Source of the DNA: Phyllobacteriaceae bacterium Water-Bin73
Lineage (GTDB): Bacteria > Pseudomonadota > Alphaproteobacteria > RS24
DNA length: 60,648 bases
Assembly (NCBI GenBank): GCA_900197605.1
Contig: FZLQ01000001.1
Location: 1 to 60,648, forward strand
Direction: 5' to 3'
Below are positions 16,608-25,938 of this stretch, one piece after another. Position 1 is the stretch's first letter, and each line of letters begins with the position of its first letter. Below the pieces are notes generated by a model that saw only the letters and a program-made list of their open reading frames with translations, did no database searches and had not been told where the DNA came from. A program made the position numbers and the translations under genes.

Positions 16608-17672
16608 ATGAACAAGTTCAAAACCGTATTGGTTCAACCAATATTGGCAATGCTTATCGGCGTTGCAATGGTCAGCGGCGCGCAAGCTCGCGACCAAATC
16701 GAAATCGTTGGCTCGTCGACCGTATTTCCGTTCGCTACCTCTGTGGCTGAACAGTTTGGCCGCACGTCAAAGTTCAAAACACCGGTTGTGGAATCAACAG
16801 GCTCAGGCGGTGGCTTGAAATTATTCTGCGCCGGTATCGGCCTCGAGCATCCCGATATCACCAATGCTTCGCGCCGCATTAAAGGCAAAGAGTTCAAAAA
16901 TTGCCAAGCCAAAGGCATTGATATTACCGAAATCGTTGTCGGTTTTGACGGCATTGTGCTGGCCAACGCCAAAGGCGCACCGCAATTGAATCTGACGCGC
17001 CAGCAAATTTACTTGGCGACGGCTAAAATGGTGCCTAATCCCGATAAGCCCTGCCAATCAAATTGGTGTGAGCCGGTAAAGAACCCTTACATGAAGTGGA
17101 GCGATATTGATGCGTCTCTGCCAGATGTAAAAATTGAAATTCTTGGCCCCCCGCCGACCTCCGGCACGCGCGATGCGTTTCAAGAATTGGCCATGTCAAA
17201 AGGCGCCAATAAGTTTCCGCACATGAAGAAGCTGAAAAAAGCCGATAAAAGTATGTGGAAAAAATTGACCCGCACAGTGCGCGAAGACGGGGCATGGATT
17301 GATGCGGGTGAGAATGACAATCTGATGGTGCAAAAGCTGTCGGCCAATCCGAAAGCCGTTGGCGTGTTCGGTTTCAGCTTTCTGGACCAAAACTCAGACC
17401 GCCTGAAAGGCGCGATTGTTGAGGGCGTTGAGCCGAGTTTTGAGAATATTGCCGACGGTAAATACGGTATTTCCCGCTCGCTTTACTTCTATATTAAACA
17501 AGCCCATGTCGGCACAGTGCCCGGCATAAGTGAGTTTGTCGCTGAATTTACCAGCGAGAAAGCATTTGGCGAAGACGGCTATCTGGTCGATAAAGGCCTG
17601 ATTCCGCTGCCCGCATCAGAGCGTCAAAAATATCGCAATGACGGAAAGAATCTGACCAAATTGTCGATGTAA
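16608..17672 (+). CDS. pstS: Periplasmic phosphate-binding protein PstS
   Basis: A 354-residue phosphate-binding protein. A signal peptide occupies residues 1-26 (ILAMLIGVAMVSGAQA). Phosphate-contact loops are visible as GSSTVFPFA after the signal, ESTGSGGG, and PPPTSGTRDAF in the second lobe. Three ATG codons stand in tandem at 16602, 16605 and 16608; the last is preferred, with GGAG (16598-16601) 6 bases ahead. It is preceded by the Pho box and followed by a strong hairpin, which fits high expression of the binding protein over the rest of the transporter. Its place between phoR and pstC is the standard context. Confidence 0.93.
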   Translation: MNKFKTVLVQPILAMLIGVAMVSGAQARDQIEIVGSSTVFPFATSVAEQFGRTSKFKTPVVESTGSGGGLKLFCAGIGLEHPDITNASRRIKGKEFKNCQAKGIDITEIVVGFDGIVLANAKGAPQLNLTRQQIYLATAKMVPNPDKPCQSNWCEPVKNPYMKWSDIDASLPDVKIEILGPPPTSGTRDAFQELAMSKGANKFPHMKKLKKADKSMWKKLTRTVREDGAWIDAGENDNLMVQKLSANPKAVGVFGFSFLDQNSDRLKGAIVEGVEPSFENIADGKYGISRSLYFYIKQAHVGTVPGISEFVAEFTSEKAFGEDGYLVDKGLIPLPASERQKYRNDGKNLTKLSM

Positions 17673-17681
17673 ATTTCATCT

Positions 17682-17716
17682 TTGGGTCGGCTTCGCATAA
17701 GCCGGGGCCGACCCAA
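17682..17716 (+). terminator. Intercistronic hairpin between pstS and pstC, likely attenuator
   Basis: Perfect 10-base arms TTGGGTCGGC (17682-17691) and GCCGACCCAA (17707-17716) lie in the 62-base gap. A nested GGCTT/AAGCC pairing within the loop region offers an alternative fold. AATAATTC follows rather than a T run, so partial termination or 3-prime end protection of a pstS message is more likely than full termination. Confidence 0.6.
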
Positions 17717-17734
17717 TAATTCAAAGGCCCATTC

Positions 17735-19117
17735 ATGAGCACCAGCTTCCTCTTTCTCTGTCTTTTGGGCTTGGGCAGTTTTTCCTTTTTATTCGGCCGC
17801 CGCCGTATTCGCGCGCTGTCGGGCGCGGTCAGCGTTAAGCAACATTCGCGCGATGTCTATCACGGTAGCTTTGTCGCTCTGTGTGCGGTGCTGGTGCCGC
17901 TTATTGTGCTTTTGACTTGGTCGGGTTTGTCGCCGCTATTGCTCGACGCCATGTTGGAAGATTTCCTCCGCCGCCAATCGCCTGATTTATCAATTGGTGA
18001 AATGGGTGTGCTGATTGCCAAAGTGAAAGCCTATTCTGTCGGCTCACTGCCCGAGGCTTTCGCCAATGACCTTATTCGCAATGGCAGTGACTATTTCGCG
18101 ATTCTTCGCAGCAATTCAAACACGGCGCGCAGCGTCGCGGTTATCCTGCTGGCGCTGGGCGGGTTGGCTTACGGCGCGGGCAAATTGGCCCCGCGCTTTA
18201 CGGCGCGACCGGCGGTTGAACGGGTGTTTGAAGTGGTGATGATTATCGCCTCGGCCATTGCCATTTTGACCACTATCGGCATTGTGCTGTCGCTGATTTT
18301 CGAGACATTCCGCTTTTTTGACAAAGTGCCGATGATGGATTTTCTATTCGGCCTCAGCTGGTCGCCGCAAATCGCCATTCGCGAAGACCAGGTCGGCGGC
18401 TCCGGTTCATTTGGCGCGATACCGCTTTTTGCGGGAACCATGATGATTACCTTTATCGCCATGTTGGTCGCTGTGCCCATCGGGCTGATGTCGGCTGTCT
18501 ATTTGTCTGAATATGCTAATCCGAAATTGCGCGGCATTGCCAAGCCGGGCATTGAAATCTTGGCCGGTATTCCAACCGTTGTTTACGGCTTTTTCGCGGC
18601 CCTAATGGTGGCGCCTTTCTTGCGCGATAGCGGGGCGGATATTGGCCTCACCCTGTCGTCGGAATCGGCGCTGGCTGCCGGTCTGGTCATGGGGATTATG
18701 ATTATTCCTTTCATCTCATCGCTGTCTGATGATGTGATTAATGCGGTGCCGCAAACCCTGCGCGATGGCGCGGCGGCATTGGGGGCAACGCAATCTGAAA
18801 CCATTCGCCAAGTGGTATTGCCGGCCGCTTTGCCGGGCATTGTCAGCGCCATTTTGCTGGCGATTTCGCGGGCGATTGGGGAGACCATGATTGTCGTTAT
18901 GGCTGCCGGTGTGGCCGCCAATTTAACCGCCAATCCATTTGAGAGCGTCACCACGGTCACCGTGCAAATCGTCATGTTGCTGGTCGGTGACCAAGAATTT
19001 GACAGTGCCAAAACCCTCGCCGCTTTCGCGCTGGGCTTGGTGTTGTTCTTCATCACGCTAATGTTGAATGTGTTGGCGCTTTATGTCGTCAATCGTTTCC
19101 GAGAACAATATGACTGA
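17735..19117 (+). CDS. pstC: Phosphate ABC transporter permease PstC
   Basis: A 460-residue inner-membrane permease. It has an N-terminal extension of about 200 residues with extra membrane segments before the core six-helix permease domain, a long form common in alphaproteobacteria. The ABC-contact loop GAAALGATQSETIRQVVLPAALPGI is recognisable by its EAA-like spacing near residue 345. It forms the channel with PstA. Its stop codon overlaps the pstA start by 8 bases, which indicates translational coupling. Confidence 0.93.
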   Translation: MSTSFLFLCLLGLGSFSFLFGRRRIRALSGAVSVKQHSRDVYHGSFVALCAVLVPLIVLLTWSGLSPLLLDAMLEDFLRRQSPDLSIGEMGVLIAKVKAYSVGSLPEAFANDLIRNGSDYFAILRSNSNTARSVAVILLALGGLAYGAGKLAPRFTARPAVERVFEVVMIIASAIAILTTIGIVLSLIFETFRFFDKVPMMDFLFGLSWSPQIAIREDQVGGSGSFGAIPLFAGTMMITFIAMLVAVPIGLMSAVYLSEYANPKLRGIAKPGIEILAGIPTVVYGFFAALMVAPFLRDSGADIGLTLSSESALAAGLVMGIMIIPFISSLSDDVINAVPQTLRDGAAALGATQSETIRQVVLPAALPGIVSAILLAISRAIGETMIVVMAAGVAANLTANPFESVTTVTVQIVMLLVGDQEFDSAKTLAAFALGLVLFFITLMLNVLALYVVNRFREQYD

Positions 19118-20387
19118 TCACAGCAATCTGACATCTCATGCCGAAGCCTATGAAGCGCGGCTGAAAAAACGCTATCGGGCAGAGCGGCGGTTTCGGGCTT
19201 ATGGCATGGCGGCGATTATCACCGCCGGTATGATTTTGGTGTTTTTATTGAGCTCCATTGTCTATTCCTCACTGCCCGCTTTTTCGCATCACCATATGCG
19301 TCTCGATATTGAGGTTTCGAGCGATTATGTGTCGGCAGATGCGCCCGAACAGGGGAATTATTTAGGGCTGGTGCGTTCGGCTTTGCGCGACCAATTCCAC
19401 GACGTATCAGGGCGGCGCGATAAGCGCGCGCTGTATAAAATCCTTTCCATTGGTGCGTCTGACGAGGTGCAAAAACGGGTCATCGCGAACCCGGATTTGG
19501 TCGGCACGCGCCTCAGCCTTGATGTGCCCTTATCCGATGATATTGATCTGATGTTGAAAGGTCTAATTGACCGCACGCTGCCGGAGAGCGACCGCATTGT
19601 CTCTGACCGCGATTTGGCCTGGGTTGATAAGCTGCTGGCCGAAGACCGCATCAGCCGCAAATTTGCTGTCGCGCTATTCGCCAATGGCGACAGTCGCGAG
19701 CCGGAAATGGCCGGTATTCGCGGGGCGTTGGCCGGCTCTTTATGGACGCTGCTGGTGACGCTGATTGTTAGCTTCCCGCTGGGCGTTTTGGCGGCGATTT
19801 ATCTTGAGGAAGTCGCCCCGAAAAATCGCGCAACCGCGCTGATTGAGGTGAATATCAATAATCTTGCCGCCGTGCCGTCGATTGTTTACGGCCTTTTGGG
19901 CTTGGCGGTGTTTATCAATTTCTTCCATTTGCCGCGCTCGGCGCCGCTGGTCGGCGGGCTTGTGCTGGCGCTGATGACCTTGCCGCGCATCATTATTCCA
20001 ACCCGCGCCGCCTTCGCCTCTATTCCGCCTTCCATTCGTGAAGCCGCTTTGGGGGTTGGTGCGTCGCGCACACAGGTGATTATGCATCACGTTTTACCAT
20101 TGGCCATGCCGGGCATTTTAACCGGCACGATTATCGGGCTGGCGCAAGCGGCAGGCGAAACCGCGCCGCTTTTAATGATTGGTATGATGGCCTTTATTGT
20201 TGATGTGCCGGGCGATGTGACGGCAAAGGCGACGGTTCTTCCGGCGCAGATTTACATGTGGGCCAATAATCCGGAGCGCGCCTTTGTGGCCCGCACAAGT
20301 GCCGGAATTGTGGTATTGTTAACCCTGCTTCTGGTGGTCAATGCGACGGCCATTTATTTCCGCAGGCGATTTGAGAAGCGATGGTAA
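19110..20387 (+). CDS. pstA: Phosphate ABC transporter permease PstA
   Basis: A 425-residue permease beginning at the ATG (19110) that overlaps the end of pstC. A short basic head ([14 protein letters not shown]) precedes the first membrane helix, and an extracytoplasmic insertion of about 150 residues separates it from the core permease domain, the long form seen with the long PstC. The EAA loop is [20 protein letters not shown] by pattern, near residue 310. Followed by pstB after a single base. Confidence 0.93.
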   Translation: MTDHSNLTSHAEAYEARLKKRYRAERRFRAYGMAAIITAGMILVFLLSSIVYSSLPAFSHHHMRLDIEVSSDYVSADAPEQGNYLGLVRSALRDQFHDVSGRRDKRALYKILSIGASDEVQKRVIANPDLVGTRLSLDVPLSDDIDLMLKGLIDRTLPESDRIVSDRDLAWVDKLLAEDRISRKFAVALFANGDSREPEMAGIRGALAGSLWTLLVTLIVSFPLGVLAAIYLEEVAPKNRATALIEVNINNLAAVPSIVYGLLGLAVFINFFHLPRSAPLVGGLVLALMTLPRIIIPTRAAFASIPPSIREAALGVGASRTQVIMHHVLPLAMPGILTGTIIGLAQAAGETAPLLMIGMMAFIVDVPGDVTAKATVLPAQIYMWANNPERAFVARTSAGIVVLLTLLLVVNATAIYFRRRFEKRW

Positions 20388-20388
20388 A

Positions 20389-21165
20389 ATGACCGATACT
20401 GAGAACCAAAAAGTAAAAATCAAAGCGCGCGACGTGACGGTGCATTATCACGAGGCGCGTGCCTTGCATGGCATTGACCTTGATTTGAATGCCAATGAAG
20501 TGACCGCGCTTATCGGCCCGTCAGGCTGTGGCAAGTCAACTTTCTTGCGCTGTATCAATCGCATGAATGATGTGATTGACGGCTGCCGCGTCGGTGGCAC
20601 GGTGAGCATTGACGAGCAGAATATTTATTCGGACGCGGTTGATGTGGTGGAATTGCGCGCCCGTGTTGGCATGGTGTTTCAAAAGCCGAACCCGTTTCCA
20701 AAGTCGATTTACGATAATGTGGCCTATGGCCCGCGTATTCACGGCATGGCGCAAGACCGCGCCATGTTGGACGAGGTTGTCGAGCGCAGCTTAAAGCGCG
20801 CCGGCCTATGGGCCGAGGTCAAAGACCGATTGACCGCTTCGGGCACCAGCTTATCGGGCGGGCAACAGCAGCGTTTATGCATCGCCCGCGCTATTGCGGT
20901 TAACCCCGATATTGTGTTGATGGATGAGCCATGTTCAGCCCTCGACCCGATTGCGACGGCGGTGATTGAAGAATTAATGGAAGAATTGCGGCGCGATTAC
21001 ACGATTGTCATTGTGACCCATTCAATGCAGCAAGCGGCGCGCATTTCGCAACGCACCGCTTATTTTCATCTCGGCGATTTGGTCGAGCACGGGCAGACGG
21101 AAGCGATTTTCACCAAGCCGCAAAATCAGCAAACCGAAGCCTATATTTCAGGGAAAATAGGATAA
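20389..21165 (+). CDS. pstB: Phosphate ABC transporter ATPase PstB
   Basis: A 258-residue ABC ATPase. Walker A is GPSGCGKST, the signature is LSGGQQQRL, Walker B ends in [11 protein letters not shown], and the switch histidine lies in [11 protein letters not shown]. The phosphate-importer hallmark LRCINRMND follows Walker A. The ATG at 20389 comes one base after the pstA stop; longer readings run into pstA. Its stop overlaps the phoU start by one base. Confidence 0.95.
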   Translation: MTDTENQKVKIKARDVTVHYHEARALHGIDLDLNANEVTALIGPSGCGKSTFLRCINRMNDVIDGCRVGGTVSIDEQNIYSDAVDVVELRARVGMVFQKPNPFPKSIYDNVAYGPRIHGMAQDRAMLDEVVERSLKRAGLWAEVKDRLTASGTSLSGGQQQRLCIARAIAVNPDIVLMDEPCSALDPIATAVIEELMEELRRDYTIVIVTHSMQQAARISQRTAYFHLGDLVEHGQTEAIFTKPQNQQTEAYISGKIG

Positions 21166-21875
21166 TGACCGACAGCCATATTGTATCTTCTTTTGACCGC
21201 GACCTTGCTGATTTGAACCAGCTTGTCGCGCGTTTGGGCGGCCTTGCCGAGCAGCAATTCGCCGCTGCCATTGACGCGCTGGAAAATCGTGATGCCTCGT
21301 CGATTGACGCGATTGTCGCGGGCGATAGCGAACTCGATCAGCTTGAACAAGATTTGAATGACCGCGCCATTGAGGTGATTGCCACGCGCGCGCCGATGGC
21401 GACCGATTTGCGGAGCATTTTATCAGCCGTCAAAATTGCCTCCGTGCTGGAGCGCGTCGGCGACTATGCCAAAAATATCGCCAAGCGCAGCCATGTGATT
21501 ATCAATGAGGAAACCAATCGCAGCGACACAATTAGTCTGGCGCGCATAGCCGATATTGTGCAGGGCATGTTGCGCCAAGCGCTTGACGCTTATGCCACCG
21601 GCAATGCCGAGCAGGCAATGGAAGTATGGGAGCGCGACCAAGAGGTTGATGAGCTGTATTCCAGCCTGCATAGCGATTTGCTGGCAGTGATTGCCAATGG
21701 CGCCGAGCAGGCCAGTGTCAGTTCGCATTTTCTGTTTATTGCCAAAAATATCGAACGCATTGGCGACCACACGACAGCCGTTGCCGAGCAGGTTTATTTT
21801 CAAGTCAACGGGTCCATGCCCGCCGATGAACGTCCGAAAGTGGATATTGTCGGCGACCCGACTGACTCGGCTTAA
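21165..21875 (+). CDS. phoU: Phosphate signalling protein PhoU
   Basis: A 236-residue, all-helical protein made of two related three-helix halves. The metal-binding helices E/DxxxD motifs are visible: RVGDYAKNIAKR in the first half and RIGDHTTAVAEQ in the second. It links PstSCAB transport to PhoR and dampens the response when phosphate is ample. With a PhoR that lacks membrane helices, PhoU may be the main signal carrier; this is inference. Start and stop are coupled to pstB and closely followed by phoB. Confidence 0.93.
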   Translation: MTDSHIVSSFDRDLADLNQLVARLGGLAEQQFAAAIDALENRDASSIDAIVAGDSELDQLEQDLNDRAIEVIATRAPMATDLRSILSAVKIASVLERVGDYAKNIAKRSHVIINEETNRSDTISLARIADIVQGMLRQALDAYATGNAEQAMEVWERDQEVDELYSSLHSDLLAVIANGAEQASVSSHFLFIAKNIERIGDHTTAVAEQVYFQVNGSMPADERPKVDIVGDPTDSA

Positions 21876-21888
21876 CGGAGGTAAGGGC

Positions 21889-22593
21889 ATGTCGGCAACC
21901 ATATTGATTGTTGATGATGAACCCGCTCAACTCGAATTGCTGCGGTATAATCTGGAAAAAGCCGGTTTTGAAACCGTGCAAGCCGATAATGGGCTGCGCG
22001 CCATCGACCTTGTTGAAGACACTGACCCTGATTTGGTGGTGTTGGATTGGATGATGCCGGAAGCCTCGGGCGTTGATGTGTGCCGCGAATTGCGCGCCCG
22101 CGCCTCGACGCGCCTCCTGCCGATTATCATGCTGAGCGCGCGCGGCGAAGAGGGCGACCGCGCTTTGGGGCTTGATACTGGCGCTGATGATTATATCACC
22201 AAGCCGTTTTCGCCCCGCGAATTAGTGGCGCGGGTGAAAGCCCTATTGCGTCGCGCGCGCCCGTCCTTGCTGCAAGATGTGATGCAATTTGAGGACCTTA
22301 CGCTCAATCCCGACACGATGCGGGTGGAGCGCGACGGCGACCGGATTTATTTGGGGCCAAAGGAATTTCGATTGTTATCGGTTTTGATGGAGCGCCCCGA
22401 ACGGGTCTTCTCGCGCGAACAATTGCTCGACAAGGTTTGGGGTCACGGCATTTATGTGGAAGACCGCACGGTTGATGTGCATATGAGCCGACTGCGGCGG
22501 GCGCTGAATAAACGCACTGATGGTGGCGCGGCGCGGCGCGATATTATTCGCACCGTGCGCGGCACCGGCTATTCCCTGACGCGCCCCAATTAA
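21889..22593 (+). CDS. phoB: Phosphate regulon response regulator PhoB
   Basis: A 234-residue OmpR-type response regulator. The acidic pocket is DDE at residues 9-11, the phospho-acceptor is D53 in VVLDWMMP, and the conserved lysine is in ITKPFSPRE. The C-terminal winged helix holds VFSREQLLDKVWG and RTVDVHMSRLRRAL. GGAGG lies about 10 bases ahead of the ATG at 21889; longer readings would overlap phoU and are rejected. It is expected to bind the three-repeat Pho box at 16488-16520. Confidence 0.95.
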   Translation: MSATILIVDDEPAQLELLRYNLEKAGFETVQADNGLRAIDLVEDTDPDLVVLDWMMPEASGVDVCRELRARASTRLLPIIMLSARGEEGDRALGLDTGADDYITKPFSPRELVARVKALLRRARPSLLQDVMQFEDLTLNPDTMRVERDGDRIYLGPKEFRLLSVLMERPERVFSREQLLDKVWGHGIYVEDRTVDVHMSRLRRALNKRTDGGAARRDIIRTVRGTGYSLTRPN

Positions 22594-22647
22594 CCGATTG
22601 GCAGGCGCGTTTGGCTGCATTAGGGTTTTGCCAAAGGGAGATTTACT

Positions 22648-23247
22648 ATGAGCAAAACAGTTGATTTTATTTTCGATTTCGCCAGCCCCAATGCCTATTT
22701 GGTGCACAAAATCGTGCCTGAAATTGAGGCGCGCACGGGCGCAAGTTTTAATTATATTCCCTGTCTTTTGGGCGGTATTTTTAAGGCGACCGGCAATCAG
22801 GCGCCGATGATTGCGTTTGGCGATATTAAAAACAAACCTGAATATGAGGCGCTTGAAATGCAGCGTTTTATTGCCCGTCACAATCTGACCGACTTCAAAA
22901 TGAATCCGCATTTTCCGGTCATCTCTTTGATGCTGGTGCGCGGCGCGCTGGTGGCTGAACGCGATGGCTATTTGATGAAATATATCGACGCCATGGTCGA
23001 TGCCATGTGGGAGCAGGGACTGAAACTCGATGACCCGGAAGTGTTGCATAAAGCCTATGCTGATGCCGGTTTCGACGCGGATAAAATCATGACTGATATG
23101 AGCGATGACGCGATTAAGGCAAAGCTGATGGAAAACACCAATGCGGCGGTCGCGCGCGGCGCTTTTGGTATTCCCACTTTCTTCGTCGGAGACGAGATAT
23201 TTTTCGGCAAAGAACGCCTCGGCCAAGTCGAAGACATGCTGGCTTAA
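22648..23247 (+). CDS. DsbA-fold protein, 2-hydroxychromene-2-carboxylate isomerase family
   Basis: A 199-residue thioredoxin-fold protein of the HCCA isomerase / kappa-class GST group. The start FIFDFASPNAYL corresponds to the FxxSPYxY signature with asparagine-alanine in place of the usual tyrosine. A cis-proline segment FGIPTFFVGDE near residue 175 and the final FFGKERL are typical. It would use glutathione, with a substrate that may be an aromatic breakdown product or an unrelated electrophile. AAGGGAG precedes the ATG. The gene converges on the TauD-like gene with a 4-base overlap. Confidence 0.8.
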   Translation: MSKTVDFIFDFASPNAYLVHKIVPEIEARTGASFNYIPCLLGGIFKATGNQAPMIAFGDIKNKPEYEALEMQRFIARHNLTDFKMNPHFPVISLMLVRGALVAERDGYLMKYIDAMVDAMWEQGLKLDDPEVLHKAYADAGFDADKIMTDMSDDAIKAKLMENTNAAVARGAFGIPTFFVGDEIFFGKERLGQVEDMLA

Positions 23248-24080
23248 TTTAACGGCGAGCCCTCAAGCGTGATGCGGTGCATTTCGCGGCGCGTGCCGTG
23301 ATAATCATTCAGCGCATAATGCCACGTGCAGCGATTGTCCCAAATGGCAATCGACCCCTCGGCCCATTTGAAGCGCGTCGTATGCTCCATCAATGTGGCG
23401 TGCTGATAGAGATAATCCAGCATCGGCTTGCTTTCAGCCGCTGTCCAACCCTCGAAATGCAGGGTGAAAGCCGGATTGACGTAAAGCGCTTTCTTGCCGC
23501 TTTCGGGATGGGTGATAATCACCGGATGCACGGCGTCTTGCGTCGCTTTATCGGCATTTTCAAAAACGCCGTCCATCTCATCGCGATAGGCTGATTGGTC
23601 GCCGAAAATATGGCGGCTTGAATGAACCGCATTCATGCTTTCCAATGTCTTTTTCAGCCCCGGCGATAATGACTCATACGCCTTATACATGCAGGCAAAC
23701 AGCGTATCGCCGCCGACAGGCGGGGTTTCGCGTGCCAGCAAAATCGACCCCATAGCCGGAATTTGATCATAGCTGTGGTCGGTATGCCAGCCGCCGCCAA
23801 TATTGGTGACCTGGTCTTTTTCCTTCGTCACCGAGGCTATTTTCTCATAGCCCGCCACTTTTGGGAAAAACCGGTTCACGTTAATGTCGCCAAAGCGCTC
23901 GGCAAATTCAATATGCTGCTCCGGCGTCATATTCTGGCCGTGCAAAAACACCAGCCCGTGTTCGATGAAACTGTTTTGAATGGCGGCAAAGTCAGCATCG
24001 CTTAACCCGCTGCCAATATCGACATTTGCCAATTCAACACCAACGCCACCTGATACGGCTTTGACCTCGACTGCGCTCAT
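23244..24080 (-). CDS. TauD/TfdA-family Fe(II)/2-oxoglutarate dioxygenase
   Basis: A 278-residue non-haem iron dioxygenase. The facial triad is the HxD in GWHTDHSYDQ and the distal histidine in DYHGTRREMHRIT; the 2-oxoglutarate arginine lies in that last segment. The family oxidises taurine, sulfonates, phenoxyacetates or sulfate esters; the substrate here cannot be set. The ATG at 24080 is preferred, with GGGGGA about 6 bases upstream. No sulfonate transporter is adjacent in the window, so this copy stands alone. Confidence 0.85.
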   Translation of the reverse strand: MSAVEVKAVSGGVGVELANVDIGSGLSDADFAAIQNSFIEHGLVFLHGQNMTPEQHIEFAERFGDINVNRFFPKVAGYEKIASVTKEKDQVTNIGGGWHTDHSYDQIPAMGSILLARETPPVGGDTLFACMYKAYESLSPGLKKTLESMNAVHSSRHIFGDQSAYRDEMDGVFENADKATQDAVHPVIITHPESGKKALYVNPAFTLHFEGWTAAESKPMLDYLYQHATLMEHTTRFKWAEGSIAIWDNRCTWHYALNDYHGTRREMHRITLEGSPLN

Positions 24081-24126
24081 TTTCTTATCCCCCAAAATTT
24101 TGATTACTATAAGGCTGCTTTTGGGC

Positions 24127-24148
24127 GCGTGACAAGTCTGCGTCACGC
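24127..24148. repeat. Inverted repeat upstream of the TauD-like gene, possible operator
   Basis: GCGTGAC (24127-24133) and GTCACGC (24142-24148) are perfect 7-base arms separated by 8 bases. The site lies 47-68 bases before the dioxygenase start, in the divergent gap to the pilus genes. It may be a regulator site. The rest of the 229-base gap shows nothing I can name. Confidence 0.3.
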
Positions 24149-24309
24149 TCGCTAAAACAGCCTCTTGTGGTAAATTTGTGCGGATTTTTGTGGTAAAACT
24201 AAGAAATGGGCGGTGATTCGGAATAATCGCCGCGCATCATGATGCCTGCCCAACAGGCTTTTCAAAAAACTTGTGGGTGTAAGGCGTCTGGTAAACAGGT
24301 GTTGACTGT

Positions 24310-25938
24310 ATGAGTAGAGCCGAAGCTTTCCTGTCCGGAGCCGTGCAAATTGCCGGACCGCTTTTGCGGCGGCAGGAGCGGATTGTCGCGGTTAAGCTTC
24401 ACCCTGACGCGGTTTCCGTGGTGCAGCTTCACCCGACCCTCGATGATTGGGATTTGGACCGTTTGGTGAGTTGGTCATTGGAGAATGCGATTGGGCGTTC
24501 ACCTGTTCAAGACAATTTCAATTATCTGGCTGACCAAATTTCCGCCGCCGCCAAAGAGGCAGGTATTGACGGGGTTGATGCGGGTATCTCGATTCCACAT
24601 TCTTTGTTCGATGTGCGCATTTTGCAACTCCCCTATATGGAAGAAGCCGAGCTGGCTGAGGAAGCCGAGGAACCGGAGTTTTGGGAGGAGTTCGACCCTG
24701 AGCTGACCAATCTTGTCGGCCGCGTGGTGCGGCACCAAATCCTCTATGCCAATGAGGGCGAAGACCGCACTGATGTGATGATTGCCAGCCTGCCGGTCGG
24801 TGAGTTGGAGCGTTATCGTTCGCTGATGTTGGAGGCCAATCTCATTCCGGTGTTTGTCGAGAATGAATTATTCTCGCTGGTCAATGGCATTTACGCCCGC
24901 ATGAGCACAGATGAACGCTATAAGCCGTTTTTCGCCGTGCATTTATGCCCGGGCAATAATCAGATTGTGGTGCATTATCGCGGTCGTCTGTATATGCACA
25001 AAATCAATATCTCGGATTTTGACGAAGCCCTGCTGATGGAGCTTGAGCGCGTTGATGAGGTCGAGGGCGATTTCTGGGAGGAGGTCGCCATTCGGGTCAG
25101 CGAGCAGGTGAAGCAGGCCATTGCGTTTCTGGTCGAGACCTATGATGTGCAACGCCCGGATAAGCTGTTTCTGGTTTCCGAATATCGCGAAATTGAGAAT
25201 TTTTACTTTCTGCTGCATGAGCGGCTCGGCACGGCGCGCGTGGTTATTTATGACGCGATGGACGATGTTGAGGTGCCGAATGAGCATCAAAAATATGTCG
25301 ATTTTTTTGCCAATCCATCGATTTTTACCACGGCGATGGGGCTGGCCACGCAAGGCCTGAACGTCGAAGGGCGCAGCCTTTCTCATATGCACAGCCGCCT
25401 TATCTCGATGAACTTTCTCGAAGATGCGCCGCGTATTCGACGCAATCGCCAATTGGCGGCGGTCAATCGTATTTTATCGCTGGCCATTGTCGCGGTGATT
25501 TTATTCTCCGGCACAGTGCTGGGGGTCAACACCGTGCCGGCTTATTTGCAAACCCGCGAAGCCTCGACCCAGTATAACGCAGCCGCCAGTGCGGCGCGGG
25601 CCGAGGCATTGCGGCGGCAAGTGAATGAGAAAAAGCTGACCGAGATAAATCAGGTCATTACCGATATTCGCGCCAATTCAGCCAATCGCGGCTATGGCGT
25701 TTTCTTGTCAAAATTGCCGGCGCTTTTGCCACCGGGGGCCGAGCTGCAAAAGCTTGAAATCGACGCTAAAGACGGCGTGACAATGGCCGGTCTGGCGCTT
25801 GAGAATGAGGATATTAATCGGCTAAAGCGCAATTTGCGCACGGCCAAAATATTGCGCCGCGACCCGACAGTGGAAACCGAAAAAGACGGTGATTTTTGGC
25901 GTTTCTCCATGACACTCACCTTGTCGAGGATGCAGTAA
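24310..25938 (+). CDS. PilM-PilN fusion protein of a type IV pilus
   Basis: A 542-residue protein joining two pilus alignment-complex parts. Residues 1-380 resemble the actin-fold PilM/MshI type: ERIVAVKLHPDAVSVVQL at the start and ELERYRSLMLEANLIPVFVENE in the middle, with an acidic insert near 115-135. A single membrane helix follows at about 392-415 (ILSLAIVAVILFSGTV). Then comes a coiled coil and a periplasmic PilN-like ferredoxin domain to the end. In most systems PilM is cytoplasmic and binds the PilN tail; here both are one chain. It heads the operon with PilO-, LysM-, PilB- and PilC-like genes. The stop overlaps the next start by one base. Confidence 0.82.
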   Translation: MSRAEAFLSGAVQIAGPLLRRQERIVAVKLHPDAVSVVQLHPTLDDWDLDRLVSWSLENAIGRSPVQDNFNYLADQISAAAKEAGIDGVDAGISIPHSLFDVRILQLPYMEEAELAEEAEEPEFWEEFDPELTNLVGRVVRHQILYANEGEDRTDVMIASLPVGELERYRSLMLEANLIPVFVENELFSLVNGIYARMSTDERYKPFFAVHLCPGNNQIVVHYRGRLYMHKINISDFDEALLMELERVDEVEGDFWEEVAIRVSEQVKQAIAFLVETYDVQRPDKLFLVSEYREIENFYFLLHERLGTARVVIYDAMDDVEVPNEHQKYVDFFANPSIFTTAMGLATQGLNVEGRSLSHMHSRLISMNFLEDAPRIRRNRQLAAVNRILSLAIVAVILFSGTVLGVNTVPAYLQTREASTQYNAAASAARAEALRRQVNEKKLTEINQVITDIRANSANRGYGVFLSKLPALLPPGAELQKLEIDAKDGVTMAGLALENEDINRLKRNLRTAKILRRDPTVETEKDGDFWRFSMTLTLSRMQ

